This document shows, piece after piece, positions 40,471 to 64,000 of a stretch of DNA of 64,000 nt. Location: NCBI GenBank assembly GCA_036245805.1, contig BTRK01000006.1:12308365-12372364 (forward strand). Direction: 5' to 3'. This DNA is from Pristionchus mayeri (lineage: Eukaryota > Nematoda > Chromadorea > Rhabditida > Neodiplogasteridae). Position 1 is the stretch's first letter. Each line of letters begins with the position of its first letter. The notes under the pieces were generated by a model. It ran no database searches, had not been told where the DNA came from, and saw only the letters and a list, made by a program, of their open reading frames with translations. The position numbers and the translations under genes are program-made.

Positions 40471-43400
40471 AATTTGTGGAGATGGTATGACGCTGTGATA
40501 TTAGCATTACTGGTTGTTCAGAGCTATGAGACTATAGCGAACCACAGATCAGCCAGGTCATTGAAAATTTTTAGTTGACTATCGAACGGATACTTTTTTA
40601 TGCCAAAATGTTGTGGATACTGAACTATCGGTGTTTAAATCGTGAATGATATTGATCTTTGATCTTTTCCGGTTTCGTGCGAGATTCCGATTCCTCTCCC
40701 CGCTCACTCTGATACGGAAGAGTACACTGCACACATCGTCGCCACTCAGAATGTACACCCAATGTACCACGAAGGTCAGCGAGATTGATCAGAGATCCAA
40801 TTGATATTTTAATGCTAATATAAATTTTTTTTATCAACTTAATATTGGAACGAAAAATGAGCTTGTGACGGAAGTAATCATGAAAATTGTACTAGGGGTT
40901 GAAAAAAATTTGTAAGATTTGTGTTTCATGATCTGGCCATTAGATGGACGGGTGCCGTTGCACTAATGATCCCTTGATCTGCGTTGTCAATATGATAAAT
41001 GTCACACTCTTCTAAATTCCAGAGTTGTCATCAGTCCTGGATTCGTTCATTCGTCGTGAGGAAGAGGAGAGAGAAGAGGAAAGGGACGATGAAGTGATTG
41101 AAGAGGCATTGAGAGAGGGAAGGAGTGTCGAGGTGCAGAGATGGAGTGAAGCACTCGAGAAGGTCAGGAAGATTTTTTTTCGATGAAACTGGATGCCAAG
41201 TCCATATTGTGAACGTCATTTTATCTATCCTTATGGACCATTTGTGAAGCATAAATTGTGTAGCATATCATTTGATTGACAGGAAAATGTTGATATTTTT
41301 TACCTCATGGTCAAAGACTCTAATGTGTGAGGTGCTGTTGACTTGTATGTAGAGCACTTGTGAATTCACGAATCATCGGGAAGGAATGGCAGTGTAGGCA
41401 CTCTCATAATAGATGAAAAATGGCAGAGAGTTATGGTAGTTGGTGTAACGTGGCGTGTACTCAGAATACGGTAACTTTGATATTTCCCTCATTTCAGCAC
41501 TCGCTGGACTCGCTCGAGGAGGCAGTGCGACTGGCGGAGACATTCGGACAGGTGAGCAGGCATTTATTTTTAATAGAATGAGAGGCCTGTTACGACTGAC
41601 TAGCTGCTGTGATGTGTAGGTATGATCACCTGTAGAAACGGGAAACTCATTGGTAAATTGAACTATTTTGGAATGCATCGTCGTTCTATTTTAAAGTATT
41701 TTTAAAGCATTCTCGAGCAGTTATTGTTTCCACTGCTATTGAATTAAATACACGCACCTACCCCCTGTGGAACAAATCATCCTGCTACCCAAATCAATTT
41801 TCTGAGGGAAATATCCAACTCGAATTAGGGTGATTTTGAAAAACTTCACTACTCGGTATTATCCCCGCTGCTATTGAAAGAACTAAATACACCAGCTGTG
41901 GCACCAATCATCCTACTTCCTAATTCGAATTTCTCATGGATATAATATTCTAATTAAGGTGATGCGTGAGTGCGATTCAGTGAGAATGGAAGCAGCGATG
42001 AGGAGAGAGGCCGAGATGGCCAATGAGGTGGGCGAGTGTTAATTAGGTGTTAATTAATTAATACCTAATCATTTATGCGCTGAAAACCCGCTAATCAAAC
42101 ATTATCTTGTTGTTGTTTTTATCGCGCCATGCACGGGAACAAACCTATTACAAGAAAAGTGTGAAGCACCGATTTGTGACCTGAACATATTTGTAAACAA
42201 TTAGGATATTTACATTTGTGCATTTGTGTTTCATATGGTGAGTAAAGGAAGAGTATCTACCATGTATTAAGTTTTGCTCGTGCTTTTCGGAACGAAAAAT
42301 GATAAATTAATTAATCCTGAAAATCTATGATATCCCTATTCTCTGTTCTTCTCAGGTGACCCGTCTGCTCTCCCTTCGAGATGCAGAGTTGGGAGGAGTG
42401 AGAAAGAGAGCGGAGGAACTAATGGAGAAGAAGAATATGGGAGAGGAGGAATTGAAGGAGTTGAGCAGATTTAACGAGGAAATGAGGGTCAGTTCATTTA
42501 CTTTTGTTCACGCACTCACTTCATTACTATTGAATCCGTGAGATTTTTACGGCTAAGTGCAATTAGTGCAACACCGATCGCACAAGGAACAATTTCCTGG
42601 ATTTATTGGAATCGTAGATACGATGTGCGCAATCAAAAGTATCTATTTAAAATGTGTGCGGTTAATCGCGTAAGCTAGGGCGCGGGGATTTTAATCGCCC
42701 GGAAGGCATAGTGAGTAGGCAATCCGATTATTCCTCCCGATCCGCGGGTAAGAAGTGAGCATACACGAATGATTATTCACGCTAGTTAGCGGGGGAAAAA
42801 TCAAAAGAACACATTGACAAGAGGTGACAAGAGGGCATTTCTCATGTTTGCTTGGATAGCCCGGCGCTTTTTCGTGTGCTCGGATGTTTTATCCCCTGAT
42901 CTGTGCTCGTGGAATGAGGAATGTGACAAGAAGTACTTCCGACTTGAGCCAACATTGAAGGAGTATTTGATATTTTTTGTTGGTTTTGTTCAATCCTGTG
43001 TAAGCGAGAAGGAGTTGCAAATGGGAACAATATCTTTCTTTGAAACAGCTAACCGTGTAGGAGCGCGTCCAGATTTGGAACTGTATTACCGATGTTTTGC
43101 TGTAGATATCCGAGATCCGAGCAAACAAAGAGTCCTATCCATAGACATCGTTTGAAACGAAGTATCAGGCAATCTTTCCCATTCCCCCGTGGTGTCAAAT
43201 GAGAGGCTGTTTGGTGTGGGGACGAGGAAGTAAGAAGAGATGAGGGGAATCAGAAACAGAGGGGCAACACTAGAGAAAAAGACACGAGAGGTGATGAGAT
43301 TCTGTGTGAGAAACAAGGAAGAAAGAAATCACTGGGACTATTTAATGAATTTGTAATGTATTCGATTCTAGAGATGCATTGAAGAGTGAAAATTCACTAG

Positions 43401-46400
43401 AAAAAAGATTCAGAACTATTGTAATGAATAATTTGCAGTACATCCAGGAGTCTTATGTGGAGGAGCTGAGGATGCTCGGAGTGAGACAAAGGAGCGAATT
43501 CAAGGAGATGGTGAGGGATTTCTCACATTCTTTGTAAATGATAATTGTTTGAATTTTGCAAAATAGAAGGGAGAAAAATTGGCATTTTCTGTCCGAACAT
43601 ACTCATAAGCATGCTTTGCGAGCCCAATTTCGCGGGTTCACAAAATTCGTATTTTACAGATTCGGCGCCTGACCAAAGATCCGACTTACGTGCCACAAGT
43701 AATGGGAACTGGAAGGGATGAGGATAGTCAGAGGTCAATATTTTCGAAATTAGAATTTTAAAAAACTGAGTTTATTACACGTGAGTGTCTTATTTGTACA
43801 ACAAAGTAGCGTTCGAGAAAGATTCGGGGGTTCGTTTGTACCAGTAAGGAATGGGGAAAGACGGACTATTGCATAGTCTGGGGGTGCAGCAAAGGGGGCG
43901 TGGCTTATTTGCCGAAGACGGGAGCTGCAGCATGCACGACCGGTGCAGCAGCAACGGCACCAGGGTAGGCGAGCACGGAGGGGTACGGACGGTAGTACTG
44001 GTAGAAGGAGTTGGCGGTGAGCTGGAAAGGGTGATTATGGTTAGCAAGGGTGGTTCATGTTGCAACTAGGTGCCATATCCTTGTAGAAGTTACGAAATTG
44101 ATAGTTGCTCGATTATGTTGCCAACAAAAATAAAAATAAATTGATGATACAGATTTCGGTAGCACTCACCACTCTGGGTCCTCCGTAGAAGTATTGACCG
44201 ACTTGGGCATCGCACACGGCGAACAGAGCAATGGCGAGAATGCACAGACGGATACTGAAGGGTAATCGATAATCTGGGATACGGCAGTCTGAGGATACTG
44301 TAGCATGCACATGATATAAAACATTGTTGTTTAAAAATACACTAGGTGCTAGGATACCGTATCAATAGATGGAACTCTTTACTCACATCTTGGCAATCAT
44401 TGCTGGAGGAGGTTGCTGGGGGAAGGGACGACTGGTGATGAGAGGGGGAGGAGGGAGATTATATACGCTGAGAGCCCCTCTCAACTGCTCGTAGATCTAA
44501 TACTTTTGTCTCTGTTGGCCTTCTCGTTTTTGTGTTAGGAGACACCGCACGAGCATGCGAGAGTTTTTCACGCGTGGCCTGACTGTCTGCCGTCTCTTCT
44601 ATGTCCCACACTCTCTCGCCTCCCTCTGCGCCCTCCCGGCGGTTGTTCTCGCCCTCCCCGTGTACTGAGACTGTGCAAACTGCGTGATTCCGATGCGACA
44701 CTCTCTCAAATTTGCACAGTCTCTCGCTCTGTTTGAGTGACGAGGGAGCATGCGGATTGGAGAGAGTACGACGAGTGATCTCAATTGCAACCCCCTCGGG
44801 GACTATCCCTTGTGTTATTTGACCTGGGTGTCAAGTGCAATGATTACCGGAGGATCGGCGTTTCAACGAGTGTCAAACTACTTCTTGTCAAATACGAGCG
44901 ATGGACTGACTCCCGAGAGATCTCTCTGTTCTCTCGGCAAGGCCAATCGGAGAGTTAGGAGGGAAGAGGGAGAATTCTTGAATGAAATAGGAGCAAATAG
45001 CTGTCGAGGTTGCGTATCCAATTACAGGGTGAAGAGGGTAACTGGATGTTTGGAAGTGGTTCTTGGGAGAACAGGTAGGTTGGGTCAGTGGTATTTTTGG
45101 ATGCGGGAATGGCGTGTAAGTTAGAATGTGATTCAGCTTAGCTTACGATGAGATCGTGCAACCAGAAAGTGATGGTTGATCTCGGATCATAATTCCCCCT
45201 TTTTCATCTTTCTTGCTCGGCATCCTAGAACGTGGAAGTAGTGATGAGCCATACAGCGTTTGTCGGCTTTAATTGGTGAATAGCGTTACGATTCCTGCGT
45301 TTTTTCCACGTATTGGTGCAGCTAGGATGTGTTTGAGCTTGTTTGGAGTAGTCGAGAAGGATTTGTGGATTGTTTTGTTTGAGAATTTTCGCGATCGAAA
45401 TTGATGATTCCGTGATCGGAGATACTGTTGTATGGTGGATGCAACCAGGAATCAATTGGTGCCGTGATCGGATTGAAATATAATGAAAAATAGCCCTGCG
45501 CATGGAATAGGAAATAAACAACATCTCATATGAGAACCTCCAAATTTTGAGCGGCATCGTGGAAATTGAAGAGCGGGGAAAGGATTTTTTAGAAAATGTA
45601 TGCAAAAATAATTTAATATTTTGTTTTCCAGCCTGAGCGGGAACAGCGGCAGTCATCCTCGGAAGCTCGAGGAAAGCTTCACGATCTACCTTGGTGAGAT
45701 GCGGTTACACGATTCCATCTAGTCGTAGCATTCTGGCATTCGATAATAGTTTGTGTACACCGCCTGATTACATTGTTTACAATCAGTTGAAACTATTTTT
45801 AAAATATTTTCCCAAGTATTGAATTTCGGTTTCACAACACTGTGAAGATGTTAGGATGTGTTACCGTCCCAATCCTTCCTCTGACTTCATTCTGAAAAAA
45901 TATAATCAATTCTTATGTACAGCGCTCTGATCTGGCCATCTCATTTGATTTGTGGCTAGTAGTATATATTTGATCTATGATCGTTTATCCTCCTTCTCTC
46001 TCGCAGGTGCTCAGCTGAAGACGATGCACAACGCGCGAATCGTAGTGGGCAGTGAACTGGGAGAGGAGAGGGACTGGAATGCGCCCCATGTGAGACTGCA
46101 GGTGAGACTTGGTCTTTGATCTTTCGTTGTATGCGCCGGAATACGATAGCTTCAACAAGCATCTTTTAAAAAATCGTAAGCTTCACCTTGTGCTTCGCTA
46201 TTTCTGATCCAGTTTCTCAAAAAAGAGTGTTTCCAGTTAGGCTCGAGTTTCGCAATGAGATTGTTATGCTGCGATTGCACGTGCGCTTCGATTAGTCCTG
46301 CTCCGAGGTGCCGAAAATAAAATTTATAATGAATTATGAGAATTACAGGCCTCTATGAGTCTGTACCGTCGTGAGTTGACTGCGACCGTTCTGCTGGTGG

Positions 46401-49282
46401 GCAGAGACCCCAAGTGGCACCTGCAGAGAAGGAGTGGTGAGAATTAAGCGAATTATGTTGTCATAATTAGTCATAATAATTGTGTACACTGTGATTGCGG
46501 CACTTCCGCAGTATGCCGTACCAGAATGAGAGGGGTAGGAGGAGGAGGAGGAATGACAGGATAGGGTAGGTGATGGTCGAAAATTATTTACTAAAATCAC
46601 TAACTAACCGTAACGCATGGTGCTCACCAGCTATACCGTCATAGCCTATCCTGTTATACCTCCTCCTCATTCCTACCCCTCTCGTTCTGGTACGACATAC
46701 TGCAGAAGTGCCGTGATTGCTATCTATCGAGGTTGCTGATTTTCTCCGGTTCTCAACTGTTTGTGAAACAAGATTTCCCACCATCTTAAGCACAACTATT
46801 TTTTCCGTTGATTTAAACATGTACAATTACATTTAAAACGTTAGTTAATCGAGATAAAAATAATGATTTCAGACTTTGCACGTCTCTGCGAGCGATCGAC
46901 CGAACTGCACTTCGCGCCTCTCGAGCAGCAATTGCGGGAGGTCGCAGAGGCAGCCAAGAGAGCCAACGGAAGCAGGAAGGACGGGTGGGTCATGCATGGG
47001 CAGCGATTGCTGCTGATCTTCTAAATCCGGGAGGGTGCCAACTAGTTAAGCCATAAAAGCGGCAGGGTATACAGAGCCTGGTACCCCAAAGTATAATGGG
47101 CACTATCCGAAAACCGGGAGGGTTTTGCTGCTAGCAGCAATGCTGCCGACGTTCATTCATTCATTCATTTATTCCGTTCAGTGTTAGCCACGACCCACGT
47201 TTGGGCTGGGTCGTGGCTAACACTGAGTCGAATGAAAACTACTGATTACTTTATATCATAAAACGACAGGACGCAATAGGGGGGCCTGTGTTCTGCTTTC
47301 TTGCATTTCGGCCACTATATTGTTCTCCCCTATTCTCTATCGCTGCTGTCCACAGTAGAGAAAGAAGTGAATATAATGGTTACTTTCATTATATTGTTTC
47401 CCTATTTCAGTGGATATCAGTCGGATGACACTTTCTCCACGGGCGATGTCTACGTGACGAGGCACTCGAATCTTGGCAATGTTCATGTCAGTTTTGTGCT
47501 TCTCATTTGAAAAGGTCTGTTACTGTGCAATAACTAGATTTTGATTGGTTTCACAAGTTGTAACTTTTTACCTTCTTTAGGAACCGATTCGTAAAATTTT
47601 TAAGCCTCGTGCTTGTGTGTTTCGACAGCTGGGTATAACTGATGGGAGTTGTGCACCAACGATAGTATTCCGGTTTGCTTCGAAAAATAATATCGAATAG
47701 CCGTTGCAGACAGGGTCGCTCCTGTGCGATAGAGTATGCAAAATAGACAGTGAAAATATCGATCGATTCCAGATCGTGTACCATCTGGTGGTCGACGAGG
47801 CAGATCAGTACAAGGACATCAACAGTCGGTGAGTGCGTGTATTCTGAGATCACAAATTATTTTCCCCACCTCTTCAAGAGTCGTCCTGGGAAGCGCGTAA
47901 CCTTGAAATAAGATTAACCCGTTGATCTGAATGAATAGAAAACCGTTAAATTCTGCTGATATTTTCCTGCCGAATGAATGCTACGAGAAATATATTTCTT
48001 CGCTCTGATCTCTTGGAAGCAATAGCTTCCTTGTATCTACGCTCTCCATATAATAATTCAAATATGCCTGAACCTATTTCCATCCGTAGGTACAATTACG
48101 AACTCTCAAGGACAGCAATCAAAAAATGAAATCGCTTTTGAATGTGCGTCACGGGTTGGCGATATTTCAACAAAGGTAGTAATGCGCTTCAGTTGTATAC
48201 CAAGTACAATCGATGCCTTCTTCAGTCGATGTACTTGACCCGCGATACAATTCTAATTCAAATCAGTGCTTGGATGTGAAATGCTAGTTTCACCGATACA
48301 AGCGAGATCTTTGTCACTGGAGTTTCTTTTATAGCGCACATAAAATTTTTTAACAATATATCTGCATAATACGTTTGAATATTAGGAAAATAAGATGAGA
48401 CGCAAAATCGGTTTTTTTTCTCTCTAAAACCGTAATATTTATTCTATTTAGTCACCCGTACCTCTCTGGTGTCCGCAACATCATCCGCCTCGCTTCTCGC
48501 TTCGGAGTGACTACTCTCTCCCTACCAATGCTATTCACTGACGCCGTGCACGAGGTGAGAAGAGGCGAACTTTTTGTTTCATGCAATTGGTTTATTGCTC
48601 ATGATTCCTGGTGCGTCAATGATATCTACTTGATCTTGGGAATAATAACATTAACTACGCTTGACGGTTAATGGCCTGTTGAAGTCGAGCTGAACATACT
48701 TTGTGTGTGATGGTTGCTTTGACTCAAATGGCTAGATCAGAAAATGTTAATTTGATCTCCGTAAATTGCAGTCGATGTCAGTGCAGTGGAGTGTGCGTCG
48801 TGCCGAGCTCGTGTTCAAGTGCGTCAAGGGATATCTCATGGAGGTATGCTGTAGACTCTAGATATACTGTAGTGTAGAGGGTGCTCTCTACAGTGTAGAG
48901 GACAATTATTGATCCACGATGATTATAATTTCTTCGCTAATGAGTCAGGAAATCTCTGGGAAAGTCACCCGTAAACTTTATGTTTCAACAAGACCTCATA
49001 TGTTTTAAAATCGAGTGGTGATCAATGAGTTCGCTTTACCCGTGAGTATAGAAAATACCATATTATATGCTCCTGAGACTCTTTCTCTCTAACCGCTTCC
49101 CTGTTTTCCAGATCTGTTCAACGGGTTGGTCGTCAGTCTCTCTCGGCGGTGCCTCTCTCTCGCGCGCCCCTCACTACAACATCAACTTCGTCCTCCCACG
49201 CGATATTTCGATCGATATTTACTCCAATATCGTATCCCTCTTCCCCACCATCTTCCATCTTGTGCCCTCGGTTACGGCGTAG
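39606..49282 (+). CDS. FERRY3: FERRY3 (C12orf4) homolog
   Basis: Sixteen exons give 479 aa: 39606-39669, 41023-41162, 41498-41551, 41959-42027, 42356-42487, 43439-43510, 43660-43733, 45632-45693, 46007-46101, 46349-46436, 46873-46984, 47411-47486, 47773-47828, 48452-48554, 48772-48843 and 49112-49282. The N-terminal half is a charged coiled-coil region. The C-terminal half has the family signatures SFTIYLGAQLK, YVTRHSNLGNVH (335-346), YHLVVDE and RRAELVFKCVKG (408-419). FERRY complex proteins link early endosomes to mRNA (family knowledge). Exon 1 is uncertain: module F fits phase 1 with TTCCAG at 41022; module G (40363-40434) would need the weaker CCAGAG at 41024. A tiny ATG-TGA uORF precedes F. 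Intron 7 hosts another gene. Confidence 0.87.
43771..43776 (-). terminator. polyadenylation signal of the nested gene
   Basis: AATAAA on the minus strand lies about 130 nt after the stop of the nested gene at 43905 and before FERRY3 exon 7 is reached. Confidence 0.7.
43905..44400 (-). CDS. small secreted protein nested in FERRY3 intron 7
   Basis: Three exons (44400-44387, 44254-44170, 44021-43905) encode 71 aa. A positively charged start and hydrophobic core (LCILAIALFAVC) ending before AQ make a clear signal peptide. The mature part is about 50 residues, Tyr/Pro/Ala-rich (GQYFYGG, QYYRPYPSVLAYP, AAAPVVHAAAPVFGK). It lacks Cys and has no recognisable domain. It resembles small secreted Tyr/Gly/Ala-rich peptides of nematode epidermis in style only. 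It lies wholly inside intron 7 of the opposite-strand FERRY3 gene, with its own TATA box and AATAAA, so it should be independently regulated. Confidence 0.85.
44458..44465 (-). promoter_or_regulatory. TATA box of the nested gene
   Basis: TATATAAT on the minus strand lies 58 bp upstream of the nested gene's ATG. Further upstream, at about 44600-44770, CCACACTCTCTCGCC and GAGGGAGCATGCGGATTGGA GAGA-type motifs occur. Confidence 0.6.
46489..46720. repeat. foldback repeat in FERRY3 intron 10
   Basis: An arm of about 78 bp containing GTACCAGAATGAGAGGGGTA is mirrored at about 46665-46690, with a 75-bp loop. The arms differ by a few substitutions and small indels in the AGG-rich part. Confidence 0.85.
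46985..47226. repeat. possible retroposon remnant with ATTC tail and hairpin
   Basis: In FERRY3 intron 11, GC-balanced sequence with two CCGGGAGGGT blocks ends in a short (ATTC)n tract at about 47153-47170. It is followed by a hairpin (47178-47226) with 20-bp perfect arms starting TCAGTGTTAGCCACGACCCA. The tail resembles the simple-repeat ends of some LINE/SINE copies; no coding sequence remains. Confidence 0.4.
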
Positions 49283-50209
49283 ATGTCTACGGTAGCCAAA
49301 AGAGTACGGTAGTTGCATAATTTATTGGATATCTCATTTTGTGATACTTTGTCATAATTTATGTTCTGTATACGGTAAATTCTCATGTAATTGTGATATT
49401 TATTATCGATTGAGTTCAAACTTCAATGTCACTCATTCGATCTTGGGCATTTGCCCTCCTAATTTGATAAAGGTCATTCCACTCTTTTCTCCCTCTTCTT
49501 CTTCCTATCGAATTGTGATCGGTTACTTACCCGAACTCGACTATCTTGACAAGAGGAAAATGAAGTACCGGAAACGGTGAGTGAATGAATTGTTATTGAC
49601 CTACCGCTGCGCTTTACCATCTGCTTCCCAATTTTATTGCGAACTGAAATCACAATTGTGTCCCCCGCAACGTTTGCGCTACTCCTGGTTCATAATATGT
49701 CGTGTTGTTAATTTCTCTAGTTCATCACTAATGTTAGTGATGAAATATAAAATAGACCTCATTCTGAATGTGCATGTTGATTTAGTGCTTCATAGCTCTT
49801 TCTAAGAATATTTGTGAAAATCCTAGATCAATGTTCGCTTCTCAAAGTTTTCACGCTTGCCGAACATTGCGAGACTGCGAATAAATAATCAGTTCCCTCA
49901 AGTATAGTGTTTCACATGATCCATAATATCTCGTTGTAGTAAACTGCACCAATGTTGTGTCTCTTTTTTGTATTTACAAAGTTCACTTAAATTTACAACA
50001 ATGATGTTAGTGAAATCCTTCTCCTTTGTCCACTTATTAGTCGCTTTTCGCCTCCCTTTGTCTCCTTTCACCACTGTTTCGTCTCTTCTCCCGTTGCCCC
50101 CGGTGATTTCATGCCTCGAGGCAAGTATAGCCCCCCTTCTCCCCCCTCTTGCCCGCTTCCTCAGTGCATCCCTAGTGACCATCCCCACTCCTCTCACTCT
50201 GTCACTATA
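49283..50209 (+). other. FERRY3-TTLL5 intergenic region
   Basis: No AATAAA was seen after FERRY3. An open stretch at about 49467-49577 ends in a strong donor (AAACGGTGAGTG) and could be an extra 5' exon, but it does not join TTLL5 in a way I can confirm. A CGCTTCCTCAG acceptor ends at 50164, 45 nt before the TTLL5 ATG, and may be a spliced-leader site. Confidence 0.4.
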
Positions 50210-62872
<12,663 letters not shown>

Positions 62873-63817
62873 AATCGTTCAAGCAAGAGAGTGTACCCTG
62901 AAATCGACTACCTAGAGAGTGGAGAAATCTTGAATACGTCAACCGTATTATGGCAGCACTGCACGTCTCCTGGATTAAAATAACTGGAAAGGGCTCCGGC
63001 AGTTGTGGGGGCTGTGTTCTGAAGATGAAAACAAATTCTCCTGCAATCAACGGACCTTGACATAGCCCCTGCGGTCACTATATCGCAATTTCTTAAAACT
63101 GGGGTGCGGTGGAATGGATCAGCTAACTAGGGCTCGTGCTCTCTGCACGCATCGGGAAAGAAAAGGCCTTTTATCCGCCGATTCTAGAGTCGCGAAATCT
63201 TTACAGCGAATGTGCCTTGAAGAACCCAAGGAGAAGCGGAACGGCAGTCGACGGAATACCGCTGAATACGCGATCGGAGAATTTCTCGATATTTCTTTTT
63301 TGATCGTGTTCGATTCCCCTTTACCATGAGAGTGAAAACGGCACAGGATGGTGCACTCAATGGCATTACTCTTACCTCACTAACTACCGTATACTAGGGC
63401 TGGCTTCTTGGAAAATGATCTCTTTATTCTGCGCATTCCCTCCCCGATCTGACAGCTGAGGGCATGAAGAGCGAAGAGAGTCATTTTACACACTAAGCAA
63501 ATCTTTCCGCACGGAAGCCGTGCGGAAAGATTTGCTTAGTGTGTAAAGTCCCAGCGGTCTCTGATCCTCGAGTGCGGGTTAGATATATCAGATTGTCTCC
63601 ATCCGGAACAGGGGACAACGACCAGCGGAAATTCCGCTGAGAAGGAGCAATGATTTTGATCTGTCATTTATGAATTCGACTCTACTCTAACAAGAGAGAT
63701 GCATCAGTGCGGGATCTATCAATCGATCATTCAATAGGTTCCCCGTCACTTGCCACTTCATAGGTACAATTAGTGAATCTGCTCATAAGAGCGTAATTCC
63801 TTCCTCTCTCTCCCGCA
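62873..63817. other. region between TTLL5 and the last ORF
   Basis: No exon was recognised. It contains a perfect hairpin at 63485-63547. Base composition is more balanced than typical introns, which would fit the 5' part of a retroelement, but no diagnostic motif is visible. Confidence 0.35.
63485..63547. repeat. perfect hairpin with 30-bp arms
   Basis: The arm TTTACACACTAAGCAAATCT plus ten more bases is exactly mirrored after a 3-nt loop (AAG, 63515-63517). Confidence 0.92.
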
Positions 63818-64000
63818 ATGCCCTCCTCTTCGCCTGAACTGGCGTCGCAGGAGTCCGTTGATCGCCTTACCGAGCTCGTTTTGAGCCTCCACGCCAAGCT
63901 AGACAAGTATGGAGCCTCCCTATCCCTTACTCCCGCCTCTCTCTCGCCTACGGCCCCGAACAAGCCAGCCGTCGATAATTCCACCTACGCCTCCGTCGTT
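63818..64000 (+). CDS. partial ORF running off the window
   Basis: From the ATG at 63818 the frame stays open for 61 codons to the window end. The product begins MPSSSPELASQESVDRL, has a short helical stretch (LTELVLSLHAKLDKYG) and a Ser/Pro/Thr-rich part ending STYASVV. Codon use looks coding. A helix followed by a Ser/Pro-rich linker and a YASVV-like motif is seen at the start of some retroelement ORF1/Gag proteins, but 61 residues are too few to decide. Confidence 0.4.
   Translation, partial: MPSSSPELASQESVDRLTELVLSLHAKLDKYGASLSLTPASLSPTAPNKPAVDNSTYASVV

Noticed and set aside
42844..43155. 103-codon plus-strand frame inside FERRY3 intron 5
   Set aside because: No homology, splice signals or promoter were recognised, and the flanking exons join across it in phase. 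It could be a chance ORF; kept out of the features.
44750..45124. 124-codon plus-strand frame upstream of the nested gene
   Set aside because: It starts within a GAGA-type motif, has no recognisable domain and no codon bias like the neighbouring exons.
45225..45656. 143-codon minus-strand frame
   Set aside because: It overlaps FERRY3 exon 8 in antisense and is otherwise intronic; no motif, promoter or splice support.

Overview
The window is a eukaryotic chromosome segment, most likely from a free-living nematode, probably a diplogastrid close to Pristionchus. This is inferred from very short GC-rich exons (about 50-170 nt) between AT-rich introns, dense splicing, 3' splice sites ending TTTCAG/TTGCAG, likely spliced-leader acceptors directly upstream of start codons, and recurring TACTGTAG/TACGGTA motifs. 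Nothing prokaryotic is present. The gene models below were built by hand from splice signals, reading phase and family conservation.

Layout. 1-10.6 kb is a repeat-rich stretch without an intact gene. It holds several foldback elements, three or four copies of an unrecognised terminal-exon-like ORF, and decayed pieces resembling a Rho-family GTPase. 10.6-18.9 kb (+) is a seven-exon RRP15 homolog (rRNA processing). 19.5-20.3 kb (+) is a three-exon bZIP factor. 20.8-30.3 kb (-) is a 19-exon SNW1/SKIP (skp-1) homolog with a frameshifted mariner in one intron. 30.3-32.2 kb is the divergent intergenic region between SNW1 and the next gene. 32.2-37.2 kb (+) is an ECHS1-family crotonase that has lost one catalytic Glu. 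37.4-40.5 kb is an array of seven diverged copies of a first-exon module. 39.6-49.3 kb (+) is a FERRY3/C12orf4 homolog, with a small secreted-protein gene on the opposite strand inside its intron 7. 50.2-62.9 kb (+) is a tubulin glutamylase of the TTLL5 type. 62.9-64 kb starts another ORF that runs off the window.

The genes do not form one pathway: rRNA processing, pre-mRNA splicing/transcription, mitochondrial lipid metabolism, a FERRY-complex subunit and microtubule modification. SNW1 and the crotonase are divergent; RRP15/bZIP and crotonase/FERRY3/TTLL5 run head-to-tail. The clearest unusual signals are: (1) the seven-copy first-exon array of the FERRY3 homolog, where only one copy has both the reading phase and the acceptor that fit exon 2; (2) the crotonase with Gln at the Glu164 position; (3) duplicated decoy copies of an SNW1 5' splice junction; (4) kilobase foldback elements in introns, one of which ends exactly at a TTLL5 splice acceptor; (5) a G-tract-capped foldback family with apparent target-site duplications; (6) dispersed palindromic GAGA-type and TGAAACA-type motifs.
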